A DNA stretch of 64,000 nucleotides, taken from the NCBI RefSeq assembly GCF_016342405.1, contig NZ_JAEINN010000002.1, positions 62,001-126,000 of the forward strand, read 5' to 3'. Shown here one piece after another: positions 35,716-44,708 of the stretch (positions are counted from its first letter, which is position 1; each line of letters begins with the position of its first letter). A program made the translations under genes and the position numbers. This DNA is from Maridesulfovibrio ferrireducens (lineage in GTDB: Bacteria; Desulfobacterota; Desulfovibrionia; Desulfovibrionales; Desulfovibrionaceae). The notes below the pieces were generated by a model that ran no database searches, was not told where the DNA came from, and was given only the letters and a program-made list of their open reading frames with translations.

Positions 35716-36545
35716 ACGCAAATGTGAGATTTTTATGGGAATCTATTTACAGCGATGCGGCTACGCTTGAAGCATCCGCTTTTGTCGAGGGTTGGCCTGT
35801 AATTAATTTACAGCATCCCTTGACTGCGCTTGCTTGGAAATGTCCAGACGGTACAGGATTTGTAAAAAACAGCTTTGATGAACCGCGCATGGTCTCCGCT
35901 CTGGCATTGATAGGGCATAATCTCGGGATTGGTTCAACTGTTACTATTCGCGTGTATGACGATGCGTTTCTGACTGAAATATTCAGCCAGACTTTTGACG
36001 TTATTAAACCCGTTTATACTGCGGGTGAAATTCTGCCGTGTAACAGTTCGCCGCTCGGTTATCCTTCTGCGGAAGATCTGGCGGTTTTACCCCGCACAAC
36101 TTCTGTTTTTTTCTTGGATAAAACTTTCTGTCAACGCTGTTTAAAAGTCGAAATTAATAACGGGGCTACTGCTTTTCATGTCGGGCGCATGATTTTGTGT
36201 AAACATTTTGAGCCGCAAAATAATTTTTCTTACGGCTGGCGCGATTCCCCAAGTGATGATTCCACTGTTACCCGCGCGCTCGGCGGACAAGATTGGGTTG
36301 ACGATAAAGCACGTCGCTGCGGGTATTCATTTTCTCTCGGCAGTTTGAGTAAAGGCGAGGTTGATGGACCGCTGAAAAAAATGCGCAATCATTGCGGAAG
36401 ATCCCGCCCGCTAGTTGTCGTGCTTGATCCTGATAATCCAATCGCTAACCACGCCGTTTATTGTAAATTTAAAATGGTCCCAGCTGTTACGCAGCCGCAA
36501 CACGGTATTTATACCGCTAATTTTAATATTGAGGAGGCGTTATGA
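35712..36545 (+). CDS. Minor tail protein
   Basis: This 277-aa protein (MNANVRFLWESIYSDAATLEASAFVEGWPVINLQHP in part) has the opening shared by small tail-tip proteins, followed by a likely receptor or galactose-binding-like beta domain (SALALIGHNLGIGSTVTIRV). It ends with a segment YSFSLGSLSKGEVDGPLKKM. Function is inferred from position. It overlaps both neighbours by 4 nt. Confidence 0.6.
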   Translation: MNANVRFLWESIYSDAATLEASAFVEGWPVINLQHPLTALAWKCPDGTGFVKNSFDEPRMVSALALIGHNLGIGSTVTIRVYDDAFLTEIFSQTFDVIKPVYTAGEILPCNSSPLGYPSAEDLAVLPRTTSVFFLDKTFCQRCLKVEINNGATAFHVGRMILCKHFEPQNNFSYGWRDSPSDDSTVTRALGGQDWVDDKARRCGYSFSLGSLSKGEVDGPLKKMRNHCGRSRPLVVVLDPDNPIANHAVYCKFKMVPAVTQPQHGIYTANFNIEEAL

Positions 36546-39004
36546 GTATCACGGTTATTTCGTGTAATGATTATGACTGGTTAATTCAGGTTAACGCTAA
36601 TTTTGCGTCATGTCAGAGTGATATTGACGCGATTGTTGCTGAAATCAATGCGGCAAGGGCCGGCTCCGCAAATCTGGCAGGAAAGATTTCTAGCATGGAT
36701 TCTGATCGCAGTGCCATAAAAAGCGAAATCAGTACCGCAAGATTCGGGAAATCAAATCTTGCTTTAAAAATTGCGGACATGGATCAAAAACAGGCAGATA
36801 TAAAAGCCGTTGTCGATGCTGGCATGTTTGGCGGCCCACCTGAACTATATGATGCTTTGAAGGCATACGCTGAAGGCGAGCTTTGCGCTTATGTTGGAAA
36901 AATATGGATGTCGCTTGTTGGCGGGAATATCGGAGTTGCTCCTAATCTTGATTTGAATAAGTGGAAACAGCAGACTAATTGCACACCGGATTTGATGTCG
37001 CTGTTAAACGCTTATGTTGGCAAGCTCCAAGCAGGTCAGATTAACGGTGTTGCGGGGAAGATGAAGACTGTGGAGATTGGAGAAATCGTAATCGGGAGTA
37101 AGTTCTTTTCAGATACAACTTGCGGATCTACGGCTACGACTTTCTCTACAACTAGTGCTTTTACTAATTTTGGAAGTGGCTCGTCAATCCTTCCCACACT
37201 AGAAGCAAAGTTACAGGGTGACAGCGGCAACTTTTATAGTGTCATAAGAATGATCTCTGGAAGTGCTTTTTGGGTTCACCCGAAACATGGAGATGTTCGT
37301 TCTGATTTTACAACAGGCAACACATACACGGTTCAAGTATCACAAGAATCCACAGACCCCGCAGACCAACAAGAGGGCGAACTTGATGTTGTCGAGTATC
37401 TGTTGGGTAGTAAGTATACTAATACTGACTTATGGACAACCACAATAGGCTTTGGGCTAGCCCTACCTTACTGGAATAACAGTAATTTCCCTGTTACTAT
37501 CGTAGGTACTCGGGTTACTGGTGGTGCGGCTGGGCAAAACTCTTTAGTACTGATGACTGCTAGTTCAAGTGGTACTTACGAGCTTGATATAACAAACAAC
37601 CTCGTAGATGCTGTAAACGTACATACAAACGGTGTTGACTTAACAACTATTGCAGGAGGAGCTAGAGGAACAGTATCACTTGATGGATCAAGTGCTAATA
37701 TCTACTTCTACTCCGTAGGTATGACCGAGGCTGTGGATATAACAGTACATAGTGTAGTACATAAAGTTGGCAATCCCTACACAGTCGCAGAACTCCACGG
37801 AGTAGAAGTAGACCAGTACACTAACATTGCTCCTGATCCTACGTTTACGCAGGATGGTAGTGCGGGTGGGTGGATTGTTGACGGACCTATCTCTATATTA
37901 AATGGGGTATCAACATTTAATAGTGCGGCCTTTAGTAATAATGTGGGGACTTCTGTGGCAGGTGTAGAAGGTAAGAAGTATTTAACTAAAACCGTAGTAG
38001 ATGAGGTAACGAGTGGAAGTCTACAGGTTTTTACCTTTGCTAATGCTTCCGATGGAACTACTGACGAAAACTTAGGTCAGATCATAACTTCATCAGGAAC
38101 TTATTACGATGTAATTGAAACTGATGTAGATTCAAACTTAATTGGTTTATGGGCTTCCGTTGCCGGAACAACAGCCAAAGTCTCCGAGTTATCCATCTTC
38201 GAAATTCCAGACGATATGTACGGACAGCTTAACACAGGCTACCGCGGTGCTGACGGGTTGTGGGTTAATCAGTTGTTGGGGAATTTGGTATCGCCGTCAA
38301 CAGGCATTAGACGTTTAAAATTAGATAAAAAAGCGGCAACTCCGACAGGTTACTATGCTCTTAATTCAACAGGTTCTTATGTTGATATATCTGCAAACTG
38401 TACATTTAATAGCCCTGGAAACTATGTTGACATAAATATATCTGCTTTGTGGTCCCCACTCGGCTACACATCCGAAGCTGACATGCTCGCAAACTCTGCT
38501 ATTAGGCTTGAGTACAAGACAAGGGCTAGAGTGTTTAGACCTGCGGCTAATCCACAGAGAGTAAAAGTGCTCAGTGATGTTTATTATGCTAATGATCACT
38601 ATGGTAGCTTTAGTAACTATTTAACGGGAGATTTAACTGGAAACGTACATACTGGTACGTCTGCACCATTAGATTTTGCTACTAAAGTTTCAAGTTACAA
38701 TCTGACAACTGCTGGATACCTCGGGCAGTGGGGCTACCCTTTGCGCCATGGTATTACTGCTTTGTCTTCATTCTCATGTAAGGTTGGGATTAAGTTCATC
38801 TTCGGACTGTTTGAGAAAGCCGGAACCTATCATGTCTGCGTGTGGTTCTGCGAACTCATATGGGATGCTGTCGCTGGCAACTGGGGTGATGATGGTATTA
38901 TCTGGATTGTAGATAATGTTTTATACAAAATTGATCTCAACGGCCACGCTGTAAAATGCGGTTGCATGAGTTTTGATACCGGCATTCCCGTAGGAGGCGC
39001 ATAA
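36542..39004 (+). CDS. Tail fibre / receptor-binding protein
   Basis: This 820-aa protein has an N-terminal repeated helical segment (EINAARAGSANLAGKI and EISTARFGKSNLALKI), a trimerisation-type collar, then beta-rich domains. A carbohydrate-binding-module-like section lies at about residues 435-560 (DPTFTQDG ... GGWIVDG). Codon use changes visibly from about 37080 to 38750 (many TA-rich codons such as CTA, GTA, TAC), while both ends match the rest of the phage. The exposed middle has probably been swapped, as is usual for host-range genes. It lies just before the last tail gene. Confidence 0.85.
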   Translation: MSITVISCNDYDWLIQVNANFASCQSDIDAIVAEINAARAGSANLAGKISSMDSDRSAIKSEISTARFGKSNLALKIADMDQKQADIKAVVDAGMFGGPPELYDALKAYAEGELCAYVGKIWMSLVGGNIGVAPNLDLNKWKQQTNCTPDLMSLLNAYVGKLQAGQINGVAGKMKTVEIGEIVIGSKFFSDTTCGSTATTFSTTSAFTNFGSGSSILPTLEAKLQGDSGNFYSVIRMISGSAFWVHPKHGDVRSDFTTGNTYTVQVSQESTDPADQQEGELDVVEYLLGSKYTNTDLWTTTIGFGLALPYWNNSNFPVTIVGTRVTGGAAGQNSLVLMTASSSGTYELDITNNLVDAVNVHTNGVDLTTIAGGARGTVSLDGSSANIYFYSVGMTEAVDITVHSVVHKVGNPYTVAELHGVEVDQYTNIAPDPTFTQDGSAGGWIVDGPISILNGVSTFNSAAFSNNVGTSVAGVEGKKYLTKTVVDEVTSGSLQVFTFANASDGTTDENLGQIITSSGTYYDVIETDVDSNLIGLWASVAGTTAKVSELSIFEIPDDMYGQLNTGYRGADGLWVNQLLGNLVSPSTGIRRLKLDKKAATPTGYYALNSTGSYVDISANCTFNSPGNYVDINISALWSPLGYTSEADMLANSAIRLEYKTRARVFRPAANPQRVKVLSDVYYANDHYGSFSNYLTGDLTGNVHTGTSAPLDFATKVSSYNLTTAGYLGQWGYPLRHGITALSSFSCKVGIKFIFGLFEKAGTYHVCVWFCELIWDAVAGNWGDDGIIWIVDNVLYKIDLNGHAVKCGCMSFDTGIPVGGA

Positions 39005-39300
39005 TGTTCAGTTTATATTTGCAAGCCTTAGAACACGGCTCGCCTGATTTGGTACTTGAGGATAGATTTTACAATGACCTGCAGAATCTTTACGCTGAAA
39101 CAAATCTGCTCGATTGTCCTGAGCAACTGCCTAGTACTATCATGGAAACGGAGTGGTACAAGCAAAGCGGCTGGCAGGAAGTCCGAAAAGCAGCTTATGG
39201 CCCTTGGGAAATGCAAAATAATTTGCAATATGACGGATTGTGGATGGAGCATGTTGCAGCTGTGAAGGTGAGGTTTCCAAAGCCGGAGGGTTCAGCGTGA
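39004..39300 (+). CDS. Small tail-fibre-linked protein
   Basis: This 98-aa protein overlaps the fibre stop (TAATG) and the following gene. It resembles fibre assembly or attachment chaperones in size and location (e.g. WMEHVAAVKVRFPKPEG). No family is recognised. Confidence 0.6.
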   Translation: MFSLYLQALEHGSPDLVLEDRFYNDLQNLYAETNLLDCPEQLPSTIMETEWYKQSGWQEVRKAAYGPWEMQNNLQYDGLWMEHVAAVKVRFPKPEGSA

Positions 39301-39617
39301 TTATTTACACTGACAGAATGCCAAAACGTTTCGCTGGTTACACAATCGGCCCTGTAATTCTGATCCGGCCAAAATATAAAGATGATGCCGGATTGCTTGC
39401 ACATGAGCAAAAACACGTTGAACAGTTTTGGGCTGCTCCAGTGCTTCACGGAGTTATGTATCGTTTTTCTAAAGGGTATAGATTAAAATCTGAAGTCGAA
39501 GCATATCAGGCACAAATTGAGTGCGGTATGGATATTAACCGGGCCGCTAAGTTTTTATCTGGAAAATATAATCTTGGAATATCTGTTGATGCGGCTGTTG
39601 ATTTGTTGACGGTGTAA
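39297..39617 (+). CDS. Small HExxH protein
   Basis: From a GTG at 39297 the product is 106 aa, starting VIIYTDRMPKRFAGYTIGP. It contains AHEQKHVEQFW, an HExxH motif (His-Glu-x-x-His) as in zinc metallopeptidases, at about residues 41-47. The rest is helical. This is the last gene of the rightward structural run, followed by a bidirectional terminator. A small metallopeptidase, or a DNA-mimic fold with a chance motif, are both possible; the motif is clear but function is inferred. Confidence 0.65.
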   Translation: MIIYTDRMPKRFAGYTIGPVILIRPKYKDDAGLLAHEQKHVEQFWAAPVLHGVMYRFSKGYRLKSEVEAYQAQIECGMDINRAAKFLSGKYNLGISVDAAVDLLTV

Positions 39618-39654
39618 ATATAATTAAAGTTTAGGTTTAAGTTTTGTACCCCGT

Positions 39655-39693
39655 AAAAAGCCCTGTTTCTCGTCGTGAGTGGCAGGGCTTTTT
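39655..39693. terminator. Bidirectional terminator ending the structural operon
   Basis: AAAAAGCCCTG (39655-39665) pairs with CAGGGCTTTTT (39683-39693) with a 17-nt loop. T-runs on both strands allow use by the rightward tail genes and the leftward small gene at 39702. Confidence 0.9.
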
Positions 39694-39701
39694 ATATTTC
39701 A

Positions 39702-39893
39702 TTACTGAATCTTTTCAGCGATATTCTTAACCCCTCCGGCAAGAACCTTTATTAATAGTTTAATTGATTCCGTCTCATTTTTGTTGTCCCCTGTTATACA
39801 ATTCGTCAACGTTTTGATACCGTTGCTGAGAGTTTCAAGAGTGTCTGCCGGATTGCAATTGTCGTCTATTTGCAGTCTTATTTGAGCGTCCAT
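39702..39893 (-). CDS. Small hypothetical protein
   Basis: This 63-aa acidic protein (MDAQIRLQIDDNCNPADTLE) is unrecognised. It is transcribed leftward toward the shared terminator. The start codon has a usable GGGGAA. Its promoter region is shared with the divergent PAS-HTH gene (39894-40021). A lysogeny-expressed gene is possible. Confidence 0.55.
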   Translation of the reverse strand: MDAQIRLQIDDNCNPADTLETLSNGIKTLTNCITGDNKNETESIKLLIKVLAGGVKNIAEKIQ

Positions 39894-40021
39894 GTGAATT
39901 TCCCCTTTGAATTAACATTGAGCAGGTTTTGATGTTGATATAGAATTATTAGCTTGATCAATGTTTGTCAATAATTTTAGACAGTTAGCCTGTGATGAAT
40001 TAAATCACAAAAAGTGAACTT

Positions 40022-40918
40022 ATGAAACATACCCCACCTGCCTTGATTGTCCGATTTATAGATATAATGAATCAATATGGTCTGATAACGGACCATGACG
40101 GTATAATTTTGCACTGCAATCCGCATTTGCTTGATGTTTTAAAATATGCAGTCAGTGCGCTTGATGAAGTTTTTGGCGCGGAATCTGCGAGTATTCAGGA
40201 TTTGATTAGGCAGTCTGTTGCGTCGAAAAAAATGGATTCATTCAATATTGAAATGGATTTCGGGGACGGAATCAGTCAGGTTTTCGGACAGGTTTATCCG
40301 CTCGAGTGCGAAACGGGGTATATTGCGGCGTTGCTGTTTCATCCTGTTGATTCACTGCGCCGACTGGAAAAGGTTTCGTTTGATCGGCAGAGTAAGTTGC
40401 CGACAGATAGCAGGTGGGTGATAGACGATGAATTTAAAACTTTGTCATTTTCAGCGGATGAGGATTCTATTTTTTACGGCAGGGAACCGGGCTTTTCAAT
40501 TTTTGAAGCCGTGCTGGAAAAAGATCATCCGACGGTTTTGACGGCATTTGATAAAGCGGCTCTCACCCCGGGCGAATTAGTCACGATTTGTATAGATATA
40601 CAGCGTCATCATGGACTGTGCGAAGTTGAGGTGGATATTATTTATGCGCCGGATATGTTTTACGGAAACAGATATTTTGTGCTGACGCGTCCGGCAGTTA
40701 ATAGAGCGGAAGATATACTCAGCCGTATGTCGGAAGCGTATCAAGTCGATCATGATAACGCCTTGGCCCGTTGTCTTAATGTCGGCCCGCCGTCTATTTC
40801 AAATGTGCGCACGCGTATCCGCGAATTGCCGGACAGCTGGCTTGTTAAGTGTTGTCTTGAATGCAGGGTCAATTTCCATTGGCTTTATGCCGGACTCGGG
40901 AAAAAGTTTTTTGATTAA
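40022..40918 (+). CDS. PAS-domain protein with CI-type HTH at C-terminus
   Basis: This 298-aa protein has a PAS-like sensor domain at about residues 10-110 (YGLITDHDGIILHCNPHLLDVL, in part) and a second PAS-like stretch to about 240. The last 50 residues form a CI-type helix-turn-helix (SISNVRTRIRELPDSWLVKC, then VNFHWLYAGLGK), close to repeats in the CI protein next door. It would sense a small molecule or redox state and act on the phage switch. The gene is convergent with CI, 7 nt apart. Role is inferred. Confidence 0.75.
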   Translation: MKHTPPALIVRFIDIMNQYGLITDHDGIILHCNPHLLDVLKYAVSALDEVFGAESASIQDLIRQSVASKKMDSFNIEMDFGDGISQVFGQVYPLECETGYIAALLFHPVDSLRRLEKVSFDRQSKLPTDSRWVIDDEFKTLSFSADEDSIFYGREPGFSIFEAVLEKDHPTVLTAFDKAALTPGELVTICIDIQRHHGLCEVEVDIIYAPDMFYGNRYFVLTRPAVNRAEDILSRMSEAYQVDHDNALARCLNVGPPSISNVRTRIRELPDSWLVKCCLECRVNFHWLYAGLGKKFFD

Positions 40919-40924
40919 ATTTGA

Positions 40925-41953
40925 TTAAATGCGTCGGCGGATCATTACGACCGGCGCAATAGTTTTAATCTCAGCTTTCAACTGTTTAATTTCGAAATCT
41001 TTCTGATGGGTTCCCATGTTCGTCAACCAGCCTTTTAGATAAATCCACTTATCATCTTCACCCATATATAATTTTAACGTTGCCTCGCCTTCTTTTTTTG
41101 TGTCCATCCCTCTCCGGACTATAAAGACAGGTTCACCTTCTATGGGTTTCATTTTCGGATCACAATATACAATGTTGCCCGGATTTATTCCGGCCGGAAC
41201 CATGCTGTCGCCTATAGCCATTGCCGCTATCATGTCTTTGTGGAACTTCGGAACTGATGATGTTGCTGCCATCGGCAAAGTTAAAGACCAGCCGGAAACA
41301 CCGCACTGAGCAAGTCCGATTAAAGGTAGTTCCGCGCCGGGGGAAAGCATATCCTGCGTGACTTCCGGCAGTGGCTTGTTTCCTGTTTTTTTGCCGTTGC
41401 CGTAAAGATCTCCGCAGCCCCTCGGATATTTATCCTCACCAGCCTGAACCCGCATATCCAGCAAAGGCCCGTCCTGCTCATACTGTTCCCGTGTAAGCAG
41501 CGGCTGGCCCATCTGAGCTATCAAAAAATTCATATTCACACGATATTTTATTGCCCACTGCCGCAAAGCTGATGCTGGCGGCATCATCTGACTGTCCATG
41601 ATCGCATTCAGTTCGGTTACAGTTATGCCGCCGACTGCCGCGAAATTCTCGAGCGTGGTCTGAATGCCGGAGTCTGCGAACAGATTTTTTAAAGCCGTTC
41701 CAAAACGAGTCTCGGGCGTGTCAGTCCTATTCGCAGATTCAGCATAAACAGGCCCTTTGCCAGTCAGTAGCCAATCACCATTTATATTAAATTCTTCACA
41801 AACTTTCGTCAAAATTTCGGATTTAGGTGTTCCTTTGCCTTGTGTGTAATTGCGGTAACTCATGGGTGTGAGTCCAATTCTGTCGCAAAATGCAACCTGC
41901 TTAAGTTCTAACATGTCTTTAATGCTTAGAAATCTTTGAACAATATCACTCAT
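40925..41953 (-). CDS. CI-like repressor with S24 autopeptidase domain
   Basis: This 342-aa repressor maintains lysogeny. Residues 1-70 are a CI-type HTH (VNxxWLL-type: INGDWLLTGKGP) and residues 84-154 look like a second, related one (VNMNFLIAQMGQP). The S24/LexA-like peptidase (about 205-342) has S250 in GDSM and K294 in ATLKL, and a probable cleavage site C217-G218. RecA-stimulated self-cleavage on DNA damage would induce the phage. It is divergent from the Cro-like gene at 42085, with operators between. Confidence 0.93.
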   Translation of the reverse strand: MSDIVQRFLSIKDMLELKQVAFCDRIGLTPMSYRNYTQGKGTPKSEILTKVCEEFNINGDWLLTGKGPVYAESANRTDTPETRFGTALKNLFADSGIQTTLENFAAVGGITVTELNAIMDSQMMPPASALRQWAIKYRVNMNFLIAQMGQPLLTREQYEQDGPLLDMRVQAGEDKYPRGCGDLYGNGKKTGNKPLPEVTQDMLSPGAELPLIGLAQCGVSGWSLTLPMAATSSVPKFHKDMIAAMAIGDSMVPAGINPGNIVYCDPKMKPIEGEPVFIVRRGMDTKKEGEATLKLYMGEDDKWIYLKGWLTNMGTHQKDFEIKQLKAEIKTIAPVVMIRRRI

Positions 41954-41954
41954 A

Positions 41955-42049
41955 GTAAATTTTTACCCACTTTTTTATAAAAAGCATTGAACTAAGTAAA
42001 AGTTTTCTGTATAAAACAATTTATACAGAAACTGCGAAAAGTTTTACGC
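41955..42049. promoter_or_regulatory. Operator region of the phage switch
   Basis: Between the divergent CI (start 41953) and Cro-like (start 42085) genes lie GTAAATTTTTAC (41955-41966), AAGTAAAAGTTTTC (41994-42007), a perfect 11-bp inverted repeat with 4-nt spacer (42005-42015 and 42020-42030) and GCG-AAA...TTTT-CGC (42034-42049). The AGTAAAA element recurs four times at 20559-20782. These are likely repressor sites controlling both promoters. Confidence 0.75.
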
Positions 42050-42084
42050 AATAATTTTAAAATTACATTAGCAAAGAGGAAATT

Positions 42085-42366
42085 ATGAAAGACTTTACCC
42101 AAAAAAACCAACCAGCACAAGAAGCCGGACCGTCCTCTTTTGAGATGTGGCTTTTCATTAATAAGAAAACTCAAAAATGGGTTTGTGACCTCCTTGATCT
42201 TTCCTGCGGACAGGTCAGCCGCATTGTCAGTGCTGATTCCTGCATCAAATCTCACCGCGAAACCCTGCTTGCCGCCGGAGTCCCTGAAAGCTCTCTGCCG
42301 AAACTGAGTGACGGCAAAGTCGGGCGCAAGCCTAAGCCTCGTTCTGAATGCAGGGCGTCTGCATAG
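42085..42366 (+). CDS. Cro-like small HTH protein
   Basis: This 93-aa protein is the first rightward gene after the CI operators, in the position of cro. It has a helical domain (FEMWLFINKKTQKWVCDLLD ... GQVSRIVSAD) compatible with a helix-turn-helix, and a basic Pro-rich end (KVGRKPKPRSE). The ribosome-binding site is GAGG. The Cro-like role is inferred from position. Confidence 0.65.
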   Translation: MKDFTQKNQPAQEAGPSSFEMWLFINKKTQKWVCDLLDLSCGQVSRIVSADSCIKSHRETLLAAGVPESSLPKLSDGKVGRKPKPRSECRASA

Positions 42367-42468
42367 GTTTGTTCGGGTAAAAGATAAATCGTTCAGCATA
42401 GCAGTAATTGTAAGGAATCACAGGCTCAAAACCACATTAAATTGCTTATTTATTTCAGGAGTAAATTC

Positions 42469-42882
42469 ATGAATCTGGTCGATGTAGTTCAGGAAATGGT
42501 TTTAGGTTCGACCCTTGGCGCGCAGGGGGTTGCTGAGCGGATAGGTAAAAAATATCGCGTTCTGCTCGGCGAATTAAATAGCGAAAGCGAAAATTTCAAA
42601 CTTGGAGCTGACCTGCTCATTCCTCTCATGAGTGCGTGCAAGGACGATGCTCCGTTGCATTACATAGCAAAGAGCATGGGCGGGGTTTATGTCAAACTGC
42701 CGGAAGTGGCTTCGTGTGACAGAAACATAATCAAAGTCGTGAAAGAATTCGGAGAATTTATTGCCGCTTATGGGGATGGCATTTCCGACGGCAATCTAAG
42801 CTCGGATGAAAAAGCAAAGATCAGCAAAGAAGGGCACGAAGCTATAACCGTAATTCAAGAACTGCTTTGCAGTTTGGATTAA
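42469..42882 (+). CDS. CII-family phage regulatory protein
   Basis: This 137-aa protein has the Phage_CII (PF06892-like) pattern: VDVVQEMVLGSTLGAQGVAERIGKKYRVLLGE (in part) then LIPLMSACKDDAPLHYIAKSMGG. Such proteins regulate the choice between lysis and lysogeny. The ATG at 42469 is preceded by AGGAG; an upstream in-frame one lacks it. It is second in the early rightward operon. Confidence 0.88.
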   Translation: MNLVDVVQEMVLGSTLGAQGVAERIGKKYRVLLGELNSESENFKLGADLLIPLMSACKDDAPLHYIAKSMGGVYVKLPEVASCDRNIIKVVKEFGEFIAAYGDGISDGNLSSDEKAKISKEGHEAITVIQELLCSLD

Positions 42883-42895
42883 CTGGAGGTTTATC

Positions 42896-44695
42896 ATGAA
42901 TAAAATCAATGAACTTTTAGAAGCAAATAAAGCTTATCGCGCTGGCAAGCCTTTTATGAGCGATAGTGCATATGATGCCATGCTGGACGAACTCCGCGCG
43001 ACTGATCCCGACAACAAATTTCTGCATACGGTCGAGCCGGAAAAGTCTGATAGGCTCAAGGTTAAACACTCCGCGCCCATGCTTTCTACTGAGAAGGCTT
43101 ACACTTTTGCGGAAATCGAAAAGTTTATTAGCCGGTGCGAAACTGCGGCGGCTGAGATTGGGCTTGATGTTGATGATATTGAATACATCATCACTCCAAA
43201 GTTGGACGGCATGGCGGCACACTGGGACGGCGAAAGACTGCTTACTCGTGGTGATGGTGAGTTTGGATTTAATATTTCGGATGCTCTGTGCAAAGGAATT
43301 CTAATCTGTCCCGATAGATTCGGACCCGGAGAGATTGTAATCAAAAAGTCTTATTTTAATGAAAACTTGACGGACAGTTACTCTCACCCACGAAATTTTA
43401 TAACGGGAAATATTCTTGCTGATGAGCTTCCCAACGAAGCTCGAAAGGCTTTTGCTTGCGGTGCTGTCAGGTTTGCACACTTTGGTTTTATGAAAACATT
43501 TTTTGGCCCTCCTGATTCTGGAAAAGATGTTTTGGCAAGATTGAAAGACGAAGAATGGATTGCAAGCTGCTATGAAGTCAGCGATCCAATCGACGGACTC
43601 GTAATAGAAGTCGTTAATCCGGAACTGAAAAAACACCTCGGTTCCACATCCCATCATCACCGCTGGCAGATCGCATTTAAACGCAAGGGCGAAACCGCGA
43701 CTACCAACGTCAAAGCGATTCGCTGGCAGGTGGGCCGCACTGGCGTTGTTACTCCAGTTGTTGAAATTGAACCCGTTGAAATTTCCGGCGCAAAGATCAG
43801 CAATGTTACTGGCCACAATGCCGAATACATAAACAATAACGGTATAGGTGTCGGGGCTGAGATTGAAATAATACGATCCGGCGAAGTTATTCCGAAAATC
43901 GAAAAAGTGATAAGCAGGGCTGAACTTGATTTTCCTTGTTATTGTCCAGCTTGTAATTCTTTTTTGATTCCAAGAGGCCCGAATTTAATCTGCGAGAATC
44001 CTGATTGTATTGCTAAATCTTGCCGCTCAAAAGAACATTTTTTTAAAACTCTGGACATTAAAGGGTTTGGTCCTGCGGCGGTTGAAAAGCTTGCAACTGA
44101 ACCATTAAACCGTTTTTTCGAAAAGACGGATGTACATTATTATATAGGTTTCGGGTTCGGAAAACAGCAAAGTGTCAACCTGAATCAGGCAATTCAGGAC
44201 CGAAAAACGAAAAGTGTAAACCCTGCCAAATTCCTCGCGGCTTTCGGTATTGATTGCCTCGGCGAATCTACTGCTAAGAAAATCCTTTCCAAATTGAGCA
44301 TTGAAGAACTGCTGGAATCCACCTCCAGCACCTTGTCTATCATTCCCGGTATCGGCGAAGTTGTAGCCCTTTCGATAGTGTACGGCCTTCGTCAAAATTT
44401 AAGTTTAATCAAAAATATCATGCGTCACTTTAAGTTTGAAGTTGCCGCAGAACCGCAGTCCGGCTCCCTCAAAGGAATGTCGGTTGTTTTCACTGGCACA
44501 CTGAAAACAGGAAGCCGCGCAGACTGCGAAGCTCTCGCCATGCAAAACAGCGCGACTGTCCAGAGTTCCCTTACTGCCTCAACCACTCACCTGATCTGTG
44601 GCGCGAAGGTCGGTAAAACTAAGACGGATAAGGCCGTTAAAGTCGGGGCCAAAGTTCTGACTGAGGCTGAATTTTTAACAATGTTGAATCTTTAA
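42896..44695 (+). CDS. ligA: NAD-dependent DNA ligase, phage copy
   Basis: This 599-aa ligase seals nicks using NAD. It has an Ia-type start (SDSAYDAMLDEL, residues 22-33), the adenylation motif PKLDG with Lys102, the OB segment, a Cys4 zinc finger (CPACNSFLIPRGPNLICENPDC, about 347-370), HhH repeats (ILSKLSIEELLE... IPGIGEV) and a C-terminal BRCT domain (SLKGMSVVFTGTLKTGSRAD). All domains of bacterial LigA are present, though it is somewhat shorter (usual 670). A phage copy may allow replication independent of host ligase. Confidence 0.93.
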   Translation: MNKINELLEANKAYRAGKPFMSDSAYDAMLDELRATDPDNKFLHTVEPEKSDRLKVKHSAPMLSTEKAYTFAEIEKFISRCETAAAEIGLDVDDIEYIITPKLDGMAAHWDGERLLTRGDGEFGFNISDALCKGILICPDRFGPGEIVIKKSYFNENLTDSYSHPRNFITGNILADELPNEARKAFACGAVRFAHFGFMKTFFGPPDSGKDVLARLKDEEWIASCYEVSDPIDGLVIEVVNPELKKHLGSTSHHHRWQIAFKRKGETATTNVKAIRWQVGRTGVVTPVVEIEPVEISGAKISNVTGHNAEYINNNGIGVGAEIEIIRSGEVIPKIEKVISRAELDFPCYCPACNSFLIPRGPNLICENPDCIAKSCRSKEHFFKTLDIKGFGPAAVEKLATEPLNRFFEKTDVHYYIGFGFGKQQSVNLNQAIQDRKTKSVNPAKFLAAFGIDCLGESTAKKILSKLSIEELLESTSSTLSIIPGIGEVVALSIVYGLRQNLSLIKNIMRHFKFEVAAEPQSGSLKGMSVVFTGTLKTGSRADCEALAMQNSATVQSSLTASTTHLICGAKVGKTKTDKAVKVGAKVLTEAEFLTMLNL

Positions 44696-44708
44696 AAGGA
44701 GAAACACC

